This document shows, in pieces, positions 1 through 10,428 of a DNA stretch of 64,000 bases (the stretch's first letter is position 1; each line of letters opens with the position of its first letter). The notes under the pieces were generated by a model. That model did not search any database, was not told where the DNA came from, and saw only the letters and a program-made list of their open reading frames with translations. This DNA is from Mesodorylaimus sp. YZB2_4. Its lineage: Eukaryota; Nematoda; Enoplea; Dorylaimida; Dorylaimidae. Position numbers and translations under genes: made by a program. The stretch covers positions 1 through 64,000 of the forward strand of contig JASANH010001507.1 of assembly GCA_030248295.1 (NCBI GenBank). The letters are read 5' to 3'.

Positions 1-1062
1 CTGAAAATACCGTCTTTGCAAACGATGGCGAACGGCAGCCTCGGCTTACCTGTGGATGATGTCCCGCTCGTGGAGGTATTGCATGCCCTTGGCCGCGTCC
101 AACAAACCGCGCGCTTTGCCCTCTTCCGTCAGCTTGTCCTGTTCCAACAGCTTGTCCAGCGATCCGGCTGAAAAAGTGGCAAAAATGATATTTGAGGAAG
201 CCCAGGGCCAGTCCGCTTACAATTGCAGTACTCGAGGATCAGCTGCAGCTGCGGCGCTCCCGACGGTCCGGCACCGAACGACACTCCGCGGATGGTGACG
301 ACGTTCTCGTGGTCGAGCAGGCTCATGATCTTCGCCTCGGCCAGGCACTCCTTGCGATCTTTCTCCGAGCTGTCCCCCGTCAGGATCTTCACTGCCACCG
401 TCTCTTCTTTTCCCTTGCGACCGGCCGGCAGCAGCTTCGCACGCCACACTTGGCCAAAGTTTCCCTGAAACGATGAGTGTATAAGGCTTATTCAGGATTG
501 CTCTTGTCCAACACGAGAACTCACCGCTCCCAGCTGCTTCTCCAGTTTTACGCGCTTCGGATCGATCAACTCGAACTCGACCATGACTGGAGTCACCAAC
601 TTGCAACCGCTCCCTTTCGTCACGGCTTTCTGCGTGTGATGATAGTGGGCCAGCAGTCCTTGCAGGGAGTTGAACACGGGGCCATCGAACTTGTACTCCT
701 GAAACGCCAACATTCAAATTGGGACTGCTGTTAGGGCTGCCTTCGAAAGGCTTTGATCCCTCTGCAGCCTCAGCATCAGTGCGAGTCACTTACCCGCTGT
801 CGCTCGCCGAACTTGAAGTGCATGATTTCTTGATTGTGGTTCACGCTGAGCACAGTTCCTCCGTCCGATCCGCGGCGCAGCAAGAAGTCGCCCTCTTTCT
901 TCAGCAGATCGACCACGAATTGTCGCTGCAGGTCTCGGTAGAAGATCTTGTCGATGTCGAGCTGGAAGCATAGAAATAGCACAGAAAGTTGTCCAAGCTT
1001 TATCAGGTACCCACCGACGCGTCCGACTTTTCGCTCGTGTTCGTGTGCGACGTATGCGACAT
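1..1062 (-). CDS. FER-like SH2-domain non-receptor tyrosine kinase, 5' part (copy A)
   Basis: A cytoplasmic tyrosine kinase that binds phosphotyrosine through an N-terminal SH2 domain. Exons on the minus strand are 1015-1062, 794-961, 525-698, 221-464 and 50-167, all GT-AG with agreeing phases. Positions 1-3 read as a CAG acceptor, so the next exon begins just outside the window. The ATG at 1062 was chosen because only its frame splices into the SH2 exon; the protein starts MSHTSHTNTS. The SH2 domain (about residues 17-115) keeps the phosphate-binding Arg in FLLRRGSDGG. The kinase N-lobe follows: glycine loop GAGNFGQVW, VAVK lysine, and NSGSLDKLL in the hinge region. The visible part stops at YLHERDIIHR, just before the HRD loop. 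Architecture matches the nematode SPE-8/FER-like family, which has no F-BAR region. A near-identical inverted copy lies at 63376-64000. Confidence 0.9.
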
Positions 1063-1204
1063 GGCCAAGCCGACTTCCAACAGTCTCGAACTGGTTCAAC
1101 AACAGCCGACTGCACTCGACGACCAGACTCGGTTCGAATGACTTCTCAACATTGTCTACAGTACTTTGAGTGGGAGAATGTAAAGTGAGTGGCAACGCGG
1201 TCGT

Positions 1205-1230
1205 CGCTGATTGGTCGGCCATGAGCGAAG
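1205..1230 (-). promoter_or_regulatory. CCAAT box in the copy A kinase promoter
   Basis: On the minus strand a CCAATCAG element sits at 1207-1214, about 150 nt upstream of the ATG. It is followed by a stretch containing ACTTTACATTCTC. Both elements recur at the same place and order upstream of copy B (CCAAT at 63230-63234). Conservation between the copies supports a shared proximal promoter, but the duplication is recent, so the conservation is only weak evidence of function. Confidence 0.4.
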
Positions 1231-1524
1231 GCCCCCAGAATCGGAGAAAATTTAAACTTTACAAATGACCATAGGAGCTATTTTAGCTGCCAATGGCCGC
1301 GTGATTAGCTGTGACTAGCGGTCAAAGTTCGAGAATTTCCTATCTGAATACAGGAGCTGAATGTCTCTCAGATGCTCTCTTTTATCAAAGTGTTTTTGTT
1401 TACTTAGTGGAGCGGGGCTTGTTTACTTTAGATCGTTACAGCTGATTATGTGGCCATTAGCACTAAAATTTTGGCTAGTAGTTTCTGTGGCCCTTTGTGA
1501 GGTTTAATTTTTTCCCCGATTATG
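1223..1524. other. Spacer without recognisable gene
   Basis: AT-leaning sequence between the kinase promoter and the minisatellite. I see no open reading frame with known motifs, no RNA gene and no clear repeat. Confidence 0.5.
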
Positions 1525-1908
1525 GTCAGATTGGTTCCCAGTCAGATTGGTTCCCAGTCAGATTGGTTCCCAGTCAGATTGGTTCCCAGTCAGATTGGTT
1601 CCCAGTCAGATTGGTTCCCAGTCAGATTGGTTCCCAGTCAGATTGGTTCCCAGTCAGATTTGTTCCCAGTCAGATTGGTTCCCAGTCAGATTGGTTCCCA
1701 GTCAGATTGGTTCCCAGTCAGATTGGTTCCCAGTCAGATTGGTTCCCAGTCAGATTGGTTCCCAGTCAGATTGGTTCCCAGTCAGATTGGTTCCCAGTCA
1801 GATTGGTTCCCAGTCAGATTGGTTCCCAGTCAGATTGGTTCCCAGTCAGATTGGTTCCCAGTCAGATTGGTTCCCAGTCAGATTGGTTCCCAGTCAGATT
1901 GGTTCCCT
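1525..1908 (+). repeat. Minisatellite, 24 x 16 bp
   Basis: Twenty-four head-to-tail copies of GTCAGATTGGTTCCCA fill exactly 384 bp. Twenty-two copies are identical. The copy at 1653 has one G-to-T change at 1661, and the last copy differs at its final base. Because 16 is not a multiple of 3, the plus strand is open in all three frames and each frame spells the same 16-residue cycle (VPSQIGSQSDWFPVRL). The minus strand is stopped. This explains three overlapping open frames here, which I do not regard as genes. The near-perfect identity implies recent expansion or strong homogenisation. Confidence 0.97.
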
Positions 1909-2135
1909 CGTCAGTGCGGGCACCGTAACGCAACCAAAAGAAAATCCCTCGCCTAAACCTTCGAATGAGGAAAGCTGCTGCGCCTTTTTCTTCCTCAAAT
2001 GCTCATTGTACCTGCTTGTGTTTTGGTGACGTGGTAGCATGAACATCCCTTGCCCAGAAACTTTCAGACACAGTTGGACATTCTGAATATAAGATATTTT
2101 ATTCATACATCTGAACGATGACAATCCTCACGGTA
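1909..2135. other. Astacin 3' untranslated region and spacer
   Basis: The minus-strand astacin ends at 2136. Reading leftwards, an AATAAA polyadenylation signal occurs at 2098-2103, so the 3' end of that mRNA probably lies near 2080. The remainder up to the minisatellite shows nothing recognisable. Confidence 0.5.
2098..2103 (-). terminator. Polyadenylation signal of the astacin gene
   Basis: AATAAA on the minus strand, 33 nt downstream of the astacin stop codon. Confidence 0.55.
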
Positions 2136-4484
2136 TCAACGTCGTCGTCTCCCCGAGGGTAAGAAGCTACTTATCAGCTGTGTGAAAGTTGATTGCAAGC
2201 CGCCACAAATACCTCCGTTATCCAGCAGGCCAACGCAGCATCCGTCGAAAAGTAAATAAAATTCGTTATTATTCCAAATGAAATTACCTCCGTCAGTGCA
2301 TTTTTGGAAATTGCAATGCTTCTTTTCAATGTCGAAACAGTCATTTCGGTTGCAGCGTCTTTGTCGACGAACATACCCGCATCCACCACAATTCTGCGAG
2401 CATCCCGACCACGCACCCCACTCGTCACATTGGCATCCTGGCGGATTGGTAGGACCACCAGAACCAGATCGCGGAGGAGGCGTGGGAGGTGGGGCTCGGG
2501 TTTTGGGTCCACCAGGAGCAGAAGTGAACGGCCTCGGCCCATTTGGTCTTTGGGTAGCTAAAGGTGGAGGAACAGTTCCAGTACCAGCATCGCTATAATA
2601 GCGGATTTTGAATCCAGAAGTGGCTTCGCCGAATGTGTTTAATACAATAACCATTAGAGGACCTTCGGAAATGAGAGGCTGCCCCTGTGGTGCTGCGTCA
2701 CAACATAATCGGTAGCCCGTGCGTTCGAATAAAGGACCTCGCTTGACTTCAACATAACTGCTGGCGCATGTGTCCTCGCATGGAAAGGCAAACAGCTCCA
2801 CGAATTCTATGTAAACTCTCGAATTTGCATCAGGTGCCTTCAAATGCCACACGCACACGCCATTTCGTGGAAATGCGCGAGGATAATTGGGTGATGTGAA
2901 AAACTGTGGAGTTTTCGTGGCTTGTAAGACACCACCGCAGTCGGGAATAGAACTCGGGGCAACGCTTTCACATTTCGAACCGCTGAAACCAGTTGGACAT
3001 TTGCAAGTGCGGCAAGAATTCGGATCAGCATATCCTCCGTACTGACACCCATTCGGATTTAGACTACCGCACGTCGTGCTACAGTATGCCTTGTTAATCT
3101 GTTTGATATCAATGAACGAGGGCGAGATTCTTTGACCGATCGTGTTCTGATACAATGGATCCAAAGTGATGATTGAATGCACGGCATCATTAAACGTGAA
3201 TCCACGAGTCAGTCCGTCATAATGCATGACTGAACCAAAATCGTATGGCTCGCTGTAATCGTTGACATCCTGGGCTTTCATCGGCACAAAATTGTTATAG
3301 ACGATGAGTCGGATGTTTTTGTAGTTGATATTGACATTTTCTTTTTGATCAGGTCGACTCTGCTCGTGGAAGAATCCTAATGCGTGACCAATTTCGTGCG
3401 CTGCTATGCCCGCGATGTCACATCCAGGTGTGCGAATACTGATCTGAAAGAGAGGGTGTTTTGAATCTGTGCTGTCAGATGCTAGGTTCTATGACCTTAC
3501 TTCTTGCGTTCCACCAGCATGCCCAATAAAACTAGAGCATCCGTCGCCATCGACAAATTGAAGCCGATCGATGCCTGGCCCATTTTCGACCCACCTTCGA
3601 CATGTGTTTTGTTCCCACATTCTGATTGCTTCCTTGATAACTGCCCGAGTGGCCGAAGGGACAGAACGATCAAACCCGTAGGGAATTGGGTTGATGGACC
3701 AGAGTTCAAAAGCGGGCGGTTTTCCTACCTTTCTCTTTTTTCTCCCTCCTCTTCCACTACTTTCCAGTATGGGCTGGTTTTCCTGGGAACGGGCCCATTC
3801 GATCAATGTATTGGCTTGTATTGGCGTCAAATCTATATCACCATGAAAGTATTTGCTTGGATCATTTTGGCTAAGCTCAGTAACGGCGCCCTTGGATTTC
3901 GAGTTCTTATTGCGTTGAGGCCACAATGGTGATGCGGCCGCTTGTCTCAAAGGGTCGCTAAAGGTCTTTATAGCCTGCTCTATTTGATTCTTCCCGTCTG
4001 CTAGCTTGTTAAAAAGGTCGTTGAGGCTGCCGAGCAAGGACGGGTCCGCCTTCTGAGCTCTTTGACTACCCGTAGGAGGAGAAGCTTGACTCGGTGGCTG
4101 CTGCACTGGTTGTTGCTGTTGCTGCTGCCCCTGGAATGACACCACTTATCACTCTTGCCCAGAAACCACAAGCACGCTTGTTTAAATGCATTTAGCACAA
4201 CTCACCCGTGGCGGCAATGGTGGCGGAACGACAAAGGCCGGATTAGGATCTCCCCCTCCCGAATCCCTGTACGCGACACAAATCTCGGGTTCGTGATGGC
4301 TGTCACTATTAGCCTTGGTTTGGGTGCACCACCTGCGCAACAGGTCCATGCAGGCGTTCCTGTCAGTATTGAACCTCTGACCACACCACTGATCGAGCTG
4401 TTGTTGCGCCGTCGAAGCTTGACTGGAAATCAGATCGATACTACAGATCAAATTCAAGATCAAAGCCAATTTTATGCAAGACAT
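2136..4484 (-). CDS. Secreted astacin metalloprotease with EGF, CUB and TSP1 domains (NAS-36/37-like)
   Basis: A zinc endopeptidase of the M12A family, 738 aa in my model. Exons are 4206-4484, 3501-4130 and 2136-3443, joined in phase 0. The ATG at 4484 gives a hydrophobic signal peptide (MSCIKLALILNLICSIDLIS). A Gln/Pro-rich propeptide precedes a basic stretch GRGGRKKRKVG, a likely furin-type activation site. The catalytic domain carries HEIGHALGFFHEQSRPD, the complete astacin zinc signature, and the Met-turn SVMHYDG. Then come an EGF-like module, a CUB domain, a proline-rich linker and a TSP1 repeat (WGAWSGCSQNCGGCG). The same order is found in C. elegans NAS-36/NAS-37, which act in cuticle ecdysis; that role is inferred here. 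The last 45 residues after the TSP1 repeat read through in frame but are not firmly supported. Confidence 0.9.
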
Positions 4485-6165
4485 CAGCGATAGTAGGTAC
4501 CGCCCACCGAAAAGAGTTGCACTTGTAGAAAAAGAGTGTTTGCTGATGATGGAAATTCTTTGAATCTTTGCCGGCGACATGGTCAGATCTGTTTAGGGTG
4601 TTCGCGAATGAGAGGACAGGAATGAAAAACAAAATTTTGCCTTGCACCAAGGGCAACCGCCTTCGACGACGGCCGAGTGGCATCTGATTCAATCGTTCGT
4701 TTTCCTAATACTACAAAGACGACTAGTCCATTCCCAATAAGGCGGCTGTCGTTGTCGACACGGGCCTGCTGCCCGAGGCGATTGTCACAAAACTTGTTCT
4801 TTTTGGATTCACTGCTTTCGATTGTTGTGCGAAGGCGGACACGCCCGTGTCAGTGAATTAGGAGCAAGAAGAGCACCAATGATTTCCTCCTGCAGCCTGT
4901 ACCGCCTTCGATACAAGACGAGTCGACAATGTGCATGGCATTTTGTGCGTGGTCTATTGAACAACACCTACGCCATCTTGGCCCATGCTTGGCACTGACT
5001 AATCTAACTTTCGTCGAAATTATGTTCTGAAGAGCGTTGGAGTAGACGGATGATGGATGTGTCATGTGATCGGTTTTGCGTCATTTGTTGGTGCCAATGA
5101 TCTTGTTTACCCTTGCTGCGGTGGAATTCATGCCTCCATAGAACTCCGCACTGGCGATGAATCCTCGTGATGTGTGTGTGAAAATTTGGGGCTAACTTCC
5201 GCTTGCCTGGAACCATCGGACTTGCACGGATGAGGGGAAGTACTTACTTGAAGGACTTGCACCTTCTCCCTATTTGTATACTGACATCTAAATAAGGCAA
5301 TCCTGAGACTTGTTGGATAATGCATACTGACTGTCCCTGTTCCTTATCAACGTTGCAGAATTGGCGCTTGGATGAATTACATTTACGGAGCGCAGGAGAC
5401 AGTGTCCTCAAAATTGAGGATGCCCTAATTCGATCAGTCGTTATTCTGTCAAACGCTTGAACTACATATATCACTGTCACTGTCGCCGAGCGCCTACTTT
5501 CCAGTGTCCACCCTTATCTTGCCCACCCACATCACCGGTTCTAATTTTCACACTTGGATTAACGAAGTTAGGGCGCAATCAAATATTTTATTGCAGAAAC
5601 GCCCACTGCTCTCAGATCTGGTGTATGTGGGCCGTGATCGCCGAAATTCTTCTGACTAAAAAGTCTAGTGACGAACTGGTGCACTCTCAAATGCAAGGTT
5701 GAATTCGAAATTTAGATCATCATTTGGTAGAATGTAAGGTATTCCATTGTACAGTAGATAGGCCTAAAAAGGATAGAGATCCATCCTACAGCACATAGGT
5801 ACGTACATAAAATGTATAAACGTTATGTTGTGTTCACATGCCAATCATAGGACCACTGAACCACGCGGGGTAACAGCGACAAGTGGGAAGCGTAGTTCAG
5901 TGCTGCAAGCGGGCGGGCGCAATTGCGAGTTTAGCATTTTCATCAGCATTTCTTCGCACTTTGTGCACCCAAGTACCATGTGAGTTTGCGTTTAGTTGAA
6001 CTTTGTACACTCGACCTCATCGTGCGCCTACGATAAAGTGAGTAACTTATCTCTGAGCAGCTGTCGCAATAATCCCAGGCCATATCATCTAACATGAAGG
6101 TGCAGGTTTTTGAGCGTGCATACCTATAACAAACCGATGGCCAAAGCTGTCGCATTCAATCCACA
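4485..6165. other. Intergenic region between astacin and dehydrogenase
   Basis: About 1.7 kb separating two divergent genes. Short open frames occur (minus strand 5244-5480 ends at a plausible GTAAGT donor), but none has a recognisable domain or homologous continuation. Probably holds both promoters; no specific element can be supported. Confidence 0.4.
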
Positions 6166-7457
6166 ATGGCGTGCGCTTTTATCAGTATTCTCCTTGGTGC
6201 GGTAATTATAGCTGCCCTCGTAAAGCTGTATCTCTACTTGACTACTGGGCGATACACTATCAAGAAGTCGTTGAAAGGAAAGCATATCTTGATCACTGGT
6301 GGGACTGGTGGTAAGTGTGATTTGTATAATGAGTACAAATAAGAATTGTTAGCGTACCGCTGATTTCTGCAGTGGCTAGATATCATACATTTTCAAGGCC
6401 TGGCCTGCACTGTTGTTTGTTTCAGCTCCACTGACTTGCATCATCTTTCAGGCATTGGAAAAGAAACCGTGCGCGAATTAGCTATTCATGGAGCCAGTGT
6501 CCACATTTTGGCCAGAAATATGAAGAAAGCTGAAGCCGTTGTTCAAGAACTAAAATCGACGACGAGTCAAGATCTTGACCTGCAAATACATGAATTGGAC
6601 CTAAGTAACTCTCAGTCTGTCCGTCATTTTGCTGCTAAATTTTTGGCGACAAAAATTCCAATCCACGTCCTAATCAATAATGCTGGACTACGTAAGTCTT
6701 TTACACCGAAACAAGGTCCCCTGGAACCAATGCCTTCTTTTTGCAGTTAACACTTTCAAAAGACTGACAGTCGACGGCAACGAGGAGACCTGCCAGGCCA
6801 ATCACTTGAGTCATTTCTTGTTGACAAACTTGCTTTTGGATCGGATAATCGAAAGCGGTCCTGGTGCTCGTATCATAAATGTGTCATCCCTGTTGCATGC
6901 CTATGTCACCGATTTCGACGTGACGGACATTAAGTTCGAAAGGCAGTCGGTATCAGACGGTGTCTTCTCCAAAACATACAATTACAGTAAATTAGAGAAT
7001 ATTCTATTTACGAGAGAATTGGCCCATCGACTTGAAGGAAAAGGTAAAATTCCATTTGCCTGAACGATCACTATCCTGCGGGGTAGCCAAATAGGACCTG
7101 ATTTAAGGTGTCACAGTCAATTCTCTGCACCCCGGTGCTATCAGAACGGATCTGGGAAGTGGAAACGCCTGGTATCATCCGTTCCGTTTTTGAGCCATTA
7201 TATCACGGCCGTTTTTAAAAGTAAGTCCTTTCTGCTTAGCATTTGGACTGATATGGATTTATCACATCAATGTTTAGACCGCCCTGGAAGGTGCGCAGAC
7301 AACTTTGTATTTGGCCGTTGATGACAAAGTGGCCAGTGTGACCGGCCAGTACTTCTCAGACTGCAAACCCGCAGCCACTAGTCTGATCGCTTTGGATGAC
7401 CGCTTGGCCAAGGAGTTGTGGAAAGAGAGCGAACGTTTGACCAGTTTAAAGAAATAG
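6166..7457 (+). CDS. Short-chain dehydrogenase/reductase (retinol dehydrogenase-like), interrupted by an in-frame TGA
   Basis: Membrane-anchored NAD(P)H oxidoreductase of the RDH/DHS type. Exons are 6166-6310, 6452-6691, 6747-7043, 7108-7220 and 7278-7457, all GT-AG with agreeing phases, 325 codons in all. An N-terminal hydrophobic anchor precedes the cofactor motif TGGTGGIG. Other family landmarks are NNAG, NHLSHFLL, the catalytic Ser in NVSS, and YNYSK (YxxxK). After PFRF the frame meets TGA at 7191-7193. The same frame then continues with a convincing family C-terminus (LEGAQTTLYLAVDD, YFSDCK), so this is a substitution, not a frameshift. The stop would remove 68 residues. It could be a decaying gene, an allele or a base error. 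Convergent with the EB gene downstream. Confidence 0.85.
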
Positions 7458-7547
7458 AATTTGTACTTGTGTAAAAAAAATATTTTACCAAATAACTTTC
7501 CCAAAGTATTTTCCAAGATCACAGAAAATTTTTTTAAAAATATTACC

Positions 7548-7553
7548 AATAAA
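7548..7553 (+). terminator. Polyadenylation signal of the dehydrogenase gene
   Basis: AATAAA 91 nt downstream of the final stop, in the 263-bp gap to the convergent EB gene. Confidence 0.55.
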
Positions 7554-7720
7554 AATATTTCTAAAGGCGTAGCTTAGACAGCAGGCAAGTGCACATTTCG
7601 CTGAGGCCTGTAGCACTGTGAACCTAGGCTAGCTAATATATAAAGTGGAGACATATAAACCTCTGACTGTACATTAAAATATAAATTTCTTGCTGATTTG
7701 AAAAAGTAAAATCAAGAAGT

Positions 7721-8669
7721 TCAAGGATAACTTATATCTCGCTTTTGTTTCTGTCCTGACAATCCTGGAGTACCAAATAAGCCTGATGCCAGTCCCAAAG
7801 CTCCACCTCCGAGTCCGAGTGCATTCAATGGTTGTCCTGAAATGGATGATTGTAGAAAGCGAATAAGACCCCTCTTCTATCATTTACCAGGAACGCATTG
7901 GCCGCAAACATTTGGCGAGAATCCAGCAGCGCATTGGCACGTGCCGCCACTACATACCGAATTCAGTACATTGATGCTGCAATCAAGGTCTTGGGCGCAC
8001 TGATCGCCCAAAGTTCGCGGTACTGAAGATAAGGGACATGAGTGGTGGATACGATGAGACATGGTAATCAGAGGACATACCGCATTGACACAAACTGTTG
8101 AGGCACGATGACTTATAGGCAGATGCACACTGGCATACACCATTCACGCATACGGCTCTAAATATGTCACGGGCGCATTCGGATGTTGTCGAACATTGCG
8201 AGCCTAAGACTCTGGGTACTGAAAGCCAAGTGCTCGATCAGTGTGCTGCCACAGTGACTCTGATATCACTTACTTAATTCGCATTGCTGGCACGTGTTCT
8301 GCCTATAGAACGGGAAGGGGCATTGACAGCACCCCAATATGCATTGACTGTTTACCACGGTGCAATCCGTGTTGTTAAAGCAGGCTGAATAAAGTGCACC
8401 TCGGACACGACAACAAGCCCAGCCTGCTGCTCCGGCCACATAACCACAGCATCCAGCACAGCCGAACCAATTCTGAGACTGAGAAGATGATGAAGACGAA
8501 GAAGGAGGTTGAGCACCGACTGGATTTACATCAGCTGGAAGAAGATCATGCATTCAAACCCTGGAGAGAAAACCAAGGCGGCGTACTTACCCAAGAAAAA
8601 CATATACAAAATAAGAAAACCACGAATCGCAGACGATCTCATTCGCATACGGGCATCCTTCTTAGACAT
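7721..8669 (-). CDS. Secreted cysteine-rich EB-module protein
   Basis: A 242-aa extracellular protein of unknown role. Exons are 8591-8669, 8274-8534, 8081-8218, 7888-8022 and 7721-7836, every junction in phase 1. The ATG at 8669 gives a signal sequence (RGFLILYMFFLG) followed by a Ser-rich stretch. Three cysteine-rich repeats follow. The second and third each begin (I/V)PR(V/T)LG(S/D)QC and contain CxxDLxC, CxxGxCxC and a final CxQC pattern typical of the nematode EB module. One repeat per exon with symmetrical phase-1 introns indicates exon duplication. The tail is Gly/Leu-rich and ends in a basic KQKRDISYP. Function cannot be inferred beyond a secreted or extracellular binding role. Confidence 0.85.
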
Positions 8670-9616
8670 CCCATCTGCGCGCAAGAAACAACGCAGCACC
8701 CCGACTATTTTTTGCGAAATGATATGTAACAACAAGGAGTAAAGGAGGTTATCTGTATTCAACGACAGACCTCAGCTCTCCAACCACCGCCCACCAAGTG
8801 TCAATCAGGACAGTTTGAGGAGGGGTTTGCTTGAGCGGCCTACCTAAATCCGTTTTTCTCTCCACGGCACGCTCGTCCCTCTCGTCCTTGTACGGGCGTG
8901 AATGCAGCAGCTGGCCAGCATTGAATCTTGCCAATAGGACCAGAGCCGATGCACGATCAAGTAAAACGTGTCATACGAGCATGACCTGATGGCGTCACGA
9001 AACAGAACGAATATTGATACAACTGGTCCTCAGCCAACCCGATCCCTCGGCACGCTTTTCATTTGATGTGACGTAGCTGACCAGCATCATCGACGCGTGA
9101 TCCTGACCAGATGAACCTCCATCTGCTGATGCGCAGATTGCTTGTGCCTATTGGTTCAAATGCTTGCGTGAGTCGGTCATTCTGTTTCTCTCAAATCCTA
9201 TGTTGCTAATCATAAGGTGAAAATGGGGCTATTGCACTCGTAACCAAGCCTGGCAGGCGTGGGAGGGAGGCGGCGACTGAAGTCGGCGGACAAAAACTCC
9301 GACTGGAGTGGGCAAGTCTTACGCCTATACTCACGGCTGAAACATCAAACCAAGAGGTTGCCCAAGAGGAGCCAACCCAACCAGCGAAGAGTATTGATTA
9401 CTCTCTCCCACTCGCCATGGCCTGCCGGGGGGGGGGGGGGGAGGGGTTGCACTATTGCGTACTATAACGAACCGACAGTATGTTCCGTAAATCCTTACTA
9501 ATTGTTACCTGGAGCCGATGAGATTTAAACGGGGGTCTGAAATAGGGGATACACGTGAGGATTTACAGTAACAGTGCTGTACATTTGTCGGGAAAGTGGT
9601 CCTATCATTGCAGTAG
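8670..9616. other. Intergenic region with a G15 tract
   Basis: No supported gene. A run of 15 G lies at 9427-9441. Short open frames here are of atypical composition and carry no motif. Confidence 0.5.
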
Positions 9617-9624
9617 CAGTACGC

Positions 9625-10420
9625 TAGCATTCGGCCGGGGCTCCGACCCCGAAAAATTATGGTCGGGGTTGGGGTTATAAAATTGTATATTAAATTAAGA
9701 ATTGTTTGCTAACAAGAAGTGCAACCAGAGAATCTTCTTAAGCTAGCTATACAAAGTATACCTCTGACAAGCACTTTCACTAAGAAATACAATCTACGTG
9801 CTCTCGGCTACAATAGTCTGCATTTGTATGCTCCAGCAAAGACAACGGGTGAAGATGAGGAAAATTCTGATGAGGAGGAAAATATGGAATCTGATCGTGA
9901 GCCAGAGGGTGTATCTGATGACGATGACCAATAGGAGTAAAGATAATTCAGTGCATGGAGAAACATATATACGTAATGTATAACTTGAATCCTTATTTTC
10001 ATTTGGTATCTATTTAATAAGAAATGCATGATTCCTGTCTAAAATTTTGTCGTTATTTCTGAGGAGATCAGTGACATCCGCTAAAAGTATTCTGCACATG
10101 CACTAAATCAATTGGGCTTAAAAATTCAAACGCAATAACTACCCCCTGCCTCTCACGCCAGGTGCGCCCTACCAGGCCACGAGGCCTGGTGGGTTAGGCG
10201 TCTGCCTCTCACGCCAGGTGCGCAGTTACGGGCGAGTGTTCGACTCGCGGGCCGGTAAATCATTTTGTGCAAAATGTGTCCCTTCACCCTCGAGTGCGCA
10301 TAAGCGTTTGGTGATGCGGTAAAACATGAACATGAACATGAACCCCCGACCCCGACCGGGGCTAACCTAACCCCGACCCTGACCCCGACCTCGGAAATAG
10401 TTGACCCCGGTCGAACGCTA
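9625..10420. mobile_element. hAT-like DNA transposon (non-autonomous), with perfect 8-bp target duplication
   Basis: A 796-bp element flanked by the perfect direct repeat CAGTACGC at 9617-9624 and 10421-10428. Eight-base target duplications are the hallmark of hAT transposons. The ends are inverted: left TAGCATTCGGCCGGGG, right (read inwards) TAGCGTTCGACCGGGG, 14 of 16 matching. Both ends continue into degenerate GACCCC/GGGGTC subterminal repeats. Inside, a short plus-strand frame at 9719-9934 ends in an acidic Asp/Glu run; I do not recognise it as transposase. A tRNA-derived SINE is nested near the right end. No hAT transposase catalytic region is present, so movement would need a helper elsewhere. 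Confidence 0.8.
10165..10345 (+). mobile_element. tRNA-derived SINE, copy 1 (nested in the hAT-like element)
   Basis: The unit has a tRNA-like head with an A-box-like stretch (TGGTGGGTTAGGCG) and a B-box-like GTGTTCGACTC. The body contains CCCTTCACCCTCGAGTG and GTTTGGTGATGCGGTAAAA, and the tail is a short ACATGA repeat. Two further copies occur at 13046-13113 (3' part, minus strand) and 62945-63082. A 22-bp direct repeat (10146-10167 and 10202-10223) shows a partial head duplication. Confidence 0.65.
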
Positions 10421-10428
10421 CAGTACGC

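Noticed and set aside
1525-1908. Possible CRISPR-like array
   Set aside because: Units are contiguous with no spacers and the DNA is eukaryotic; it is a minisatellite.
1497-2029. Three overlapping plus-strand open frames of 143-160 codons
   Set aside because: They are produced by the 16-bp minisatellite, which is open in all frames; outside the repeat there is no coding signal.
5004-5480. Retroelement gag-pol fragment on the minus strand
   Set aside because: Basic Cys/His-containing frames look faintly retroelement-like, but no protease, RT or integrase motif can be identified.
7191-7193. Selenocysteine at the in-frame TGA of the dehydrogenase
   Set aside because: The position is not catalytic, no known selenoprotein of this family exists, and no SECIS-like element is evident in the short 3' UTR.
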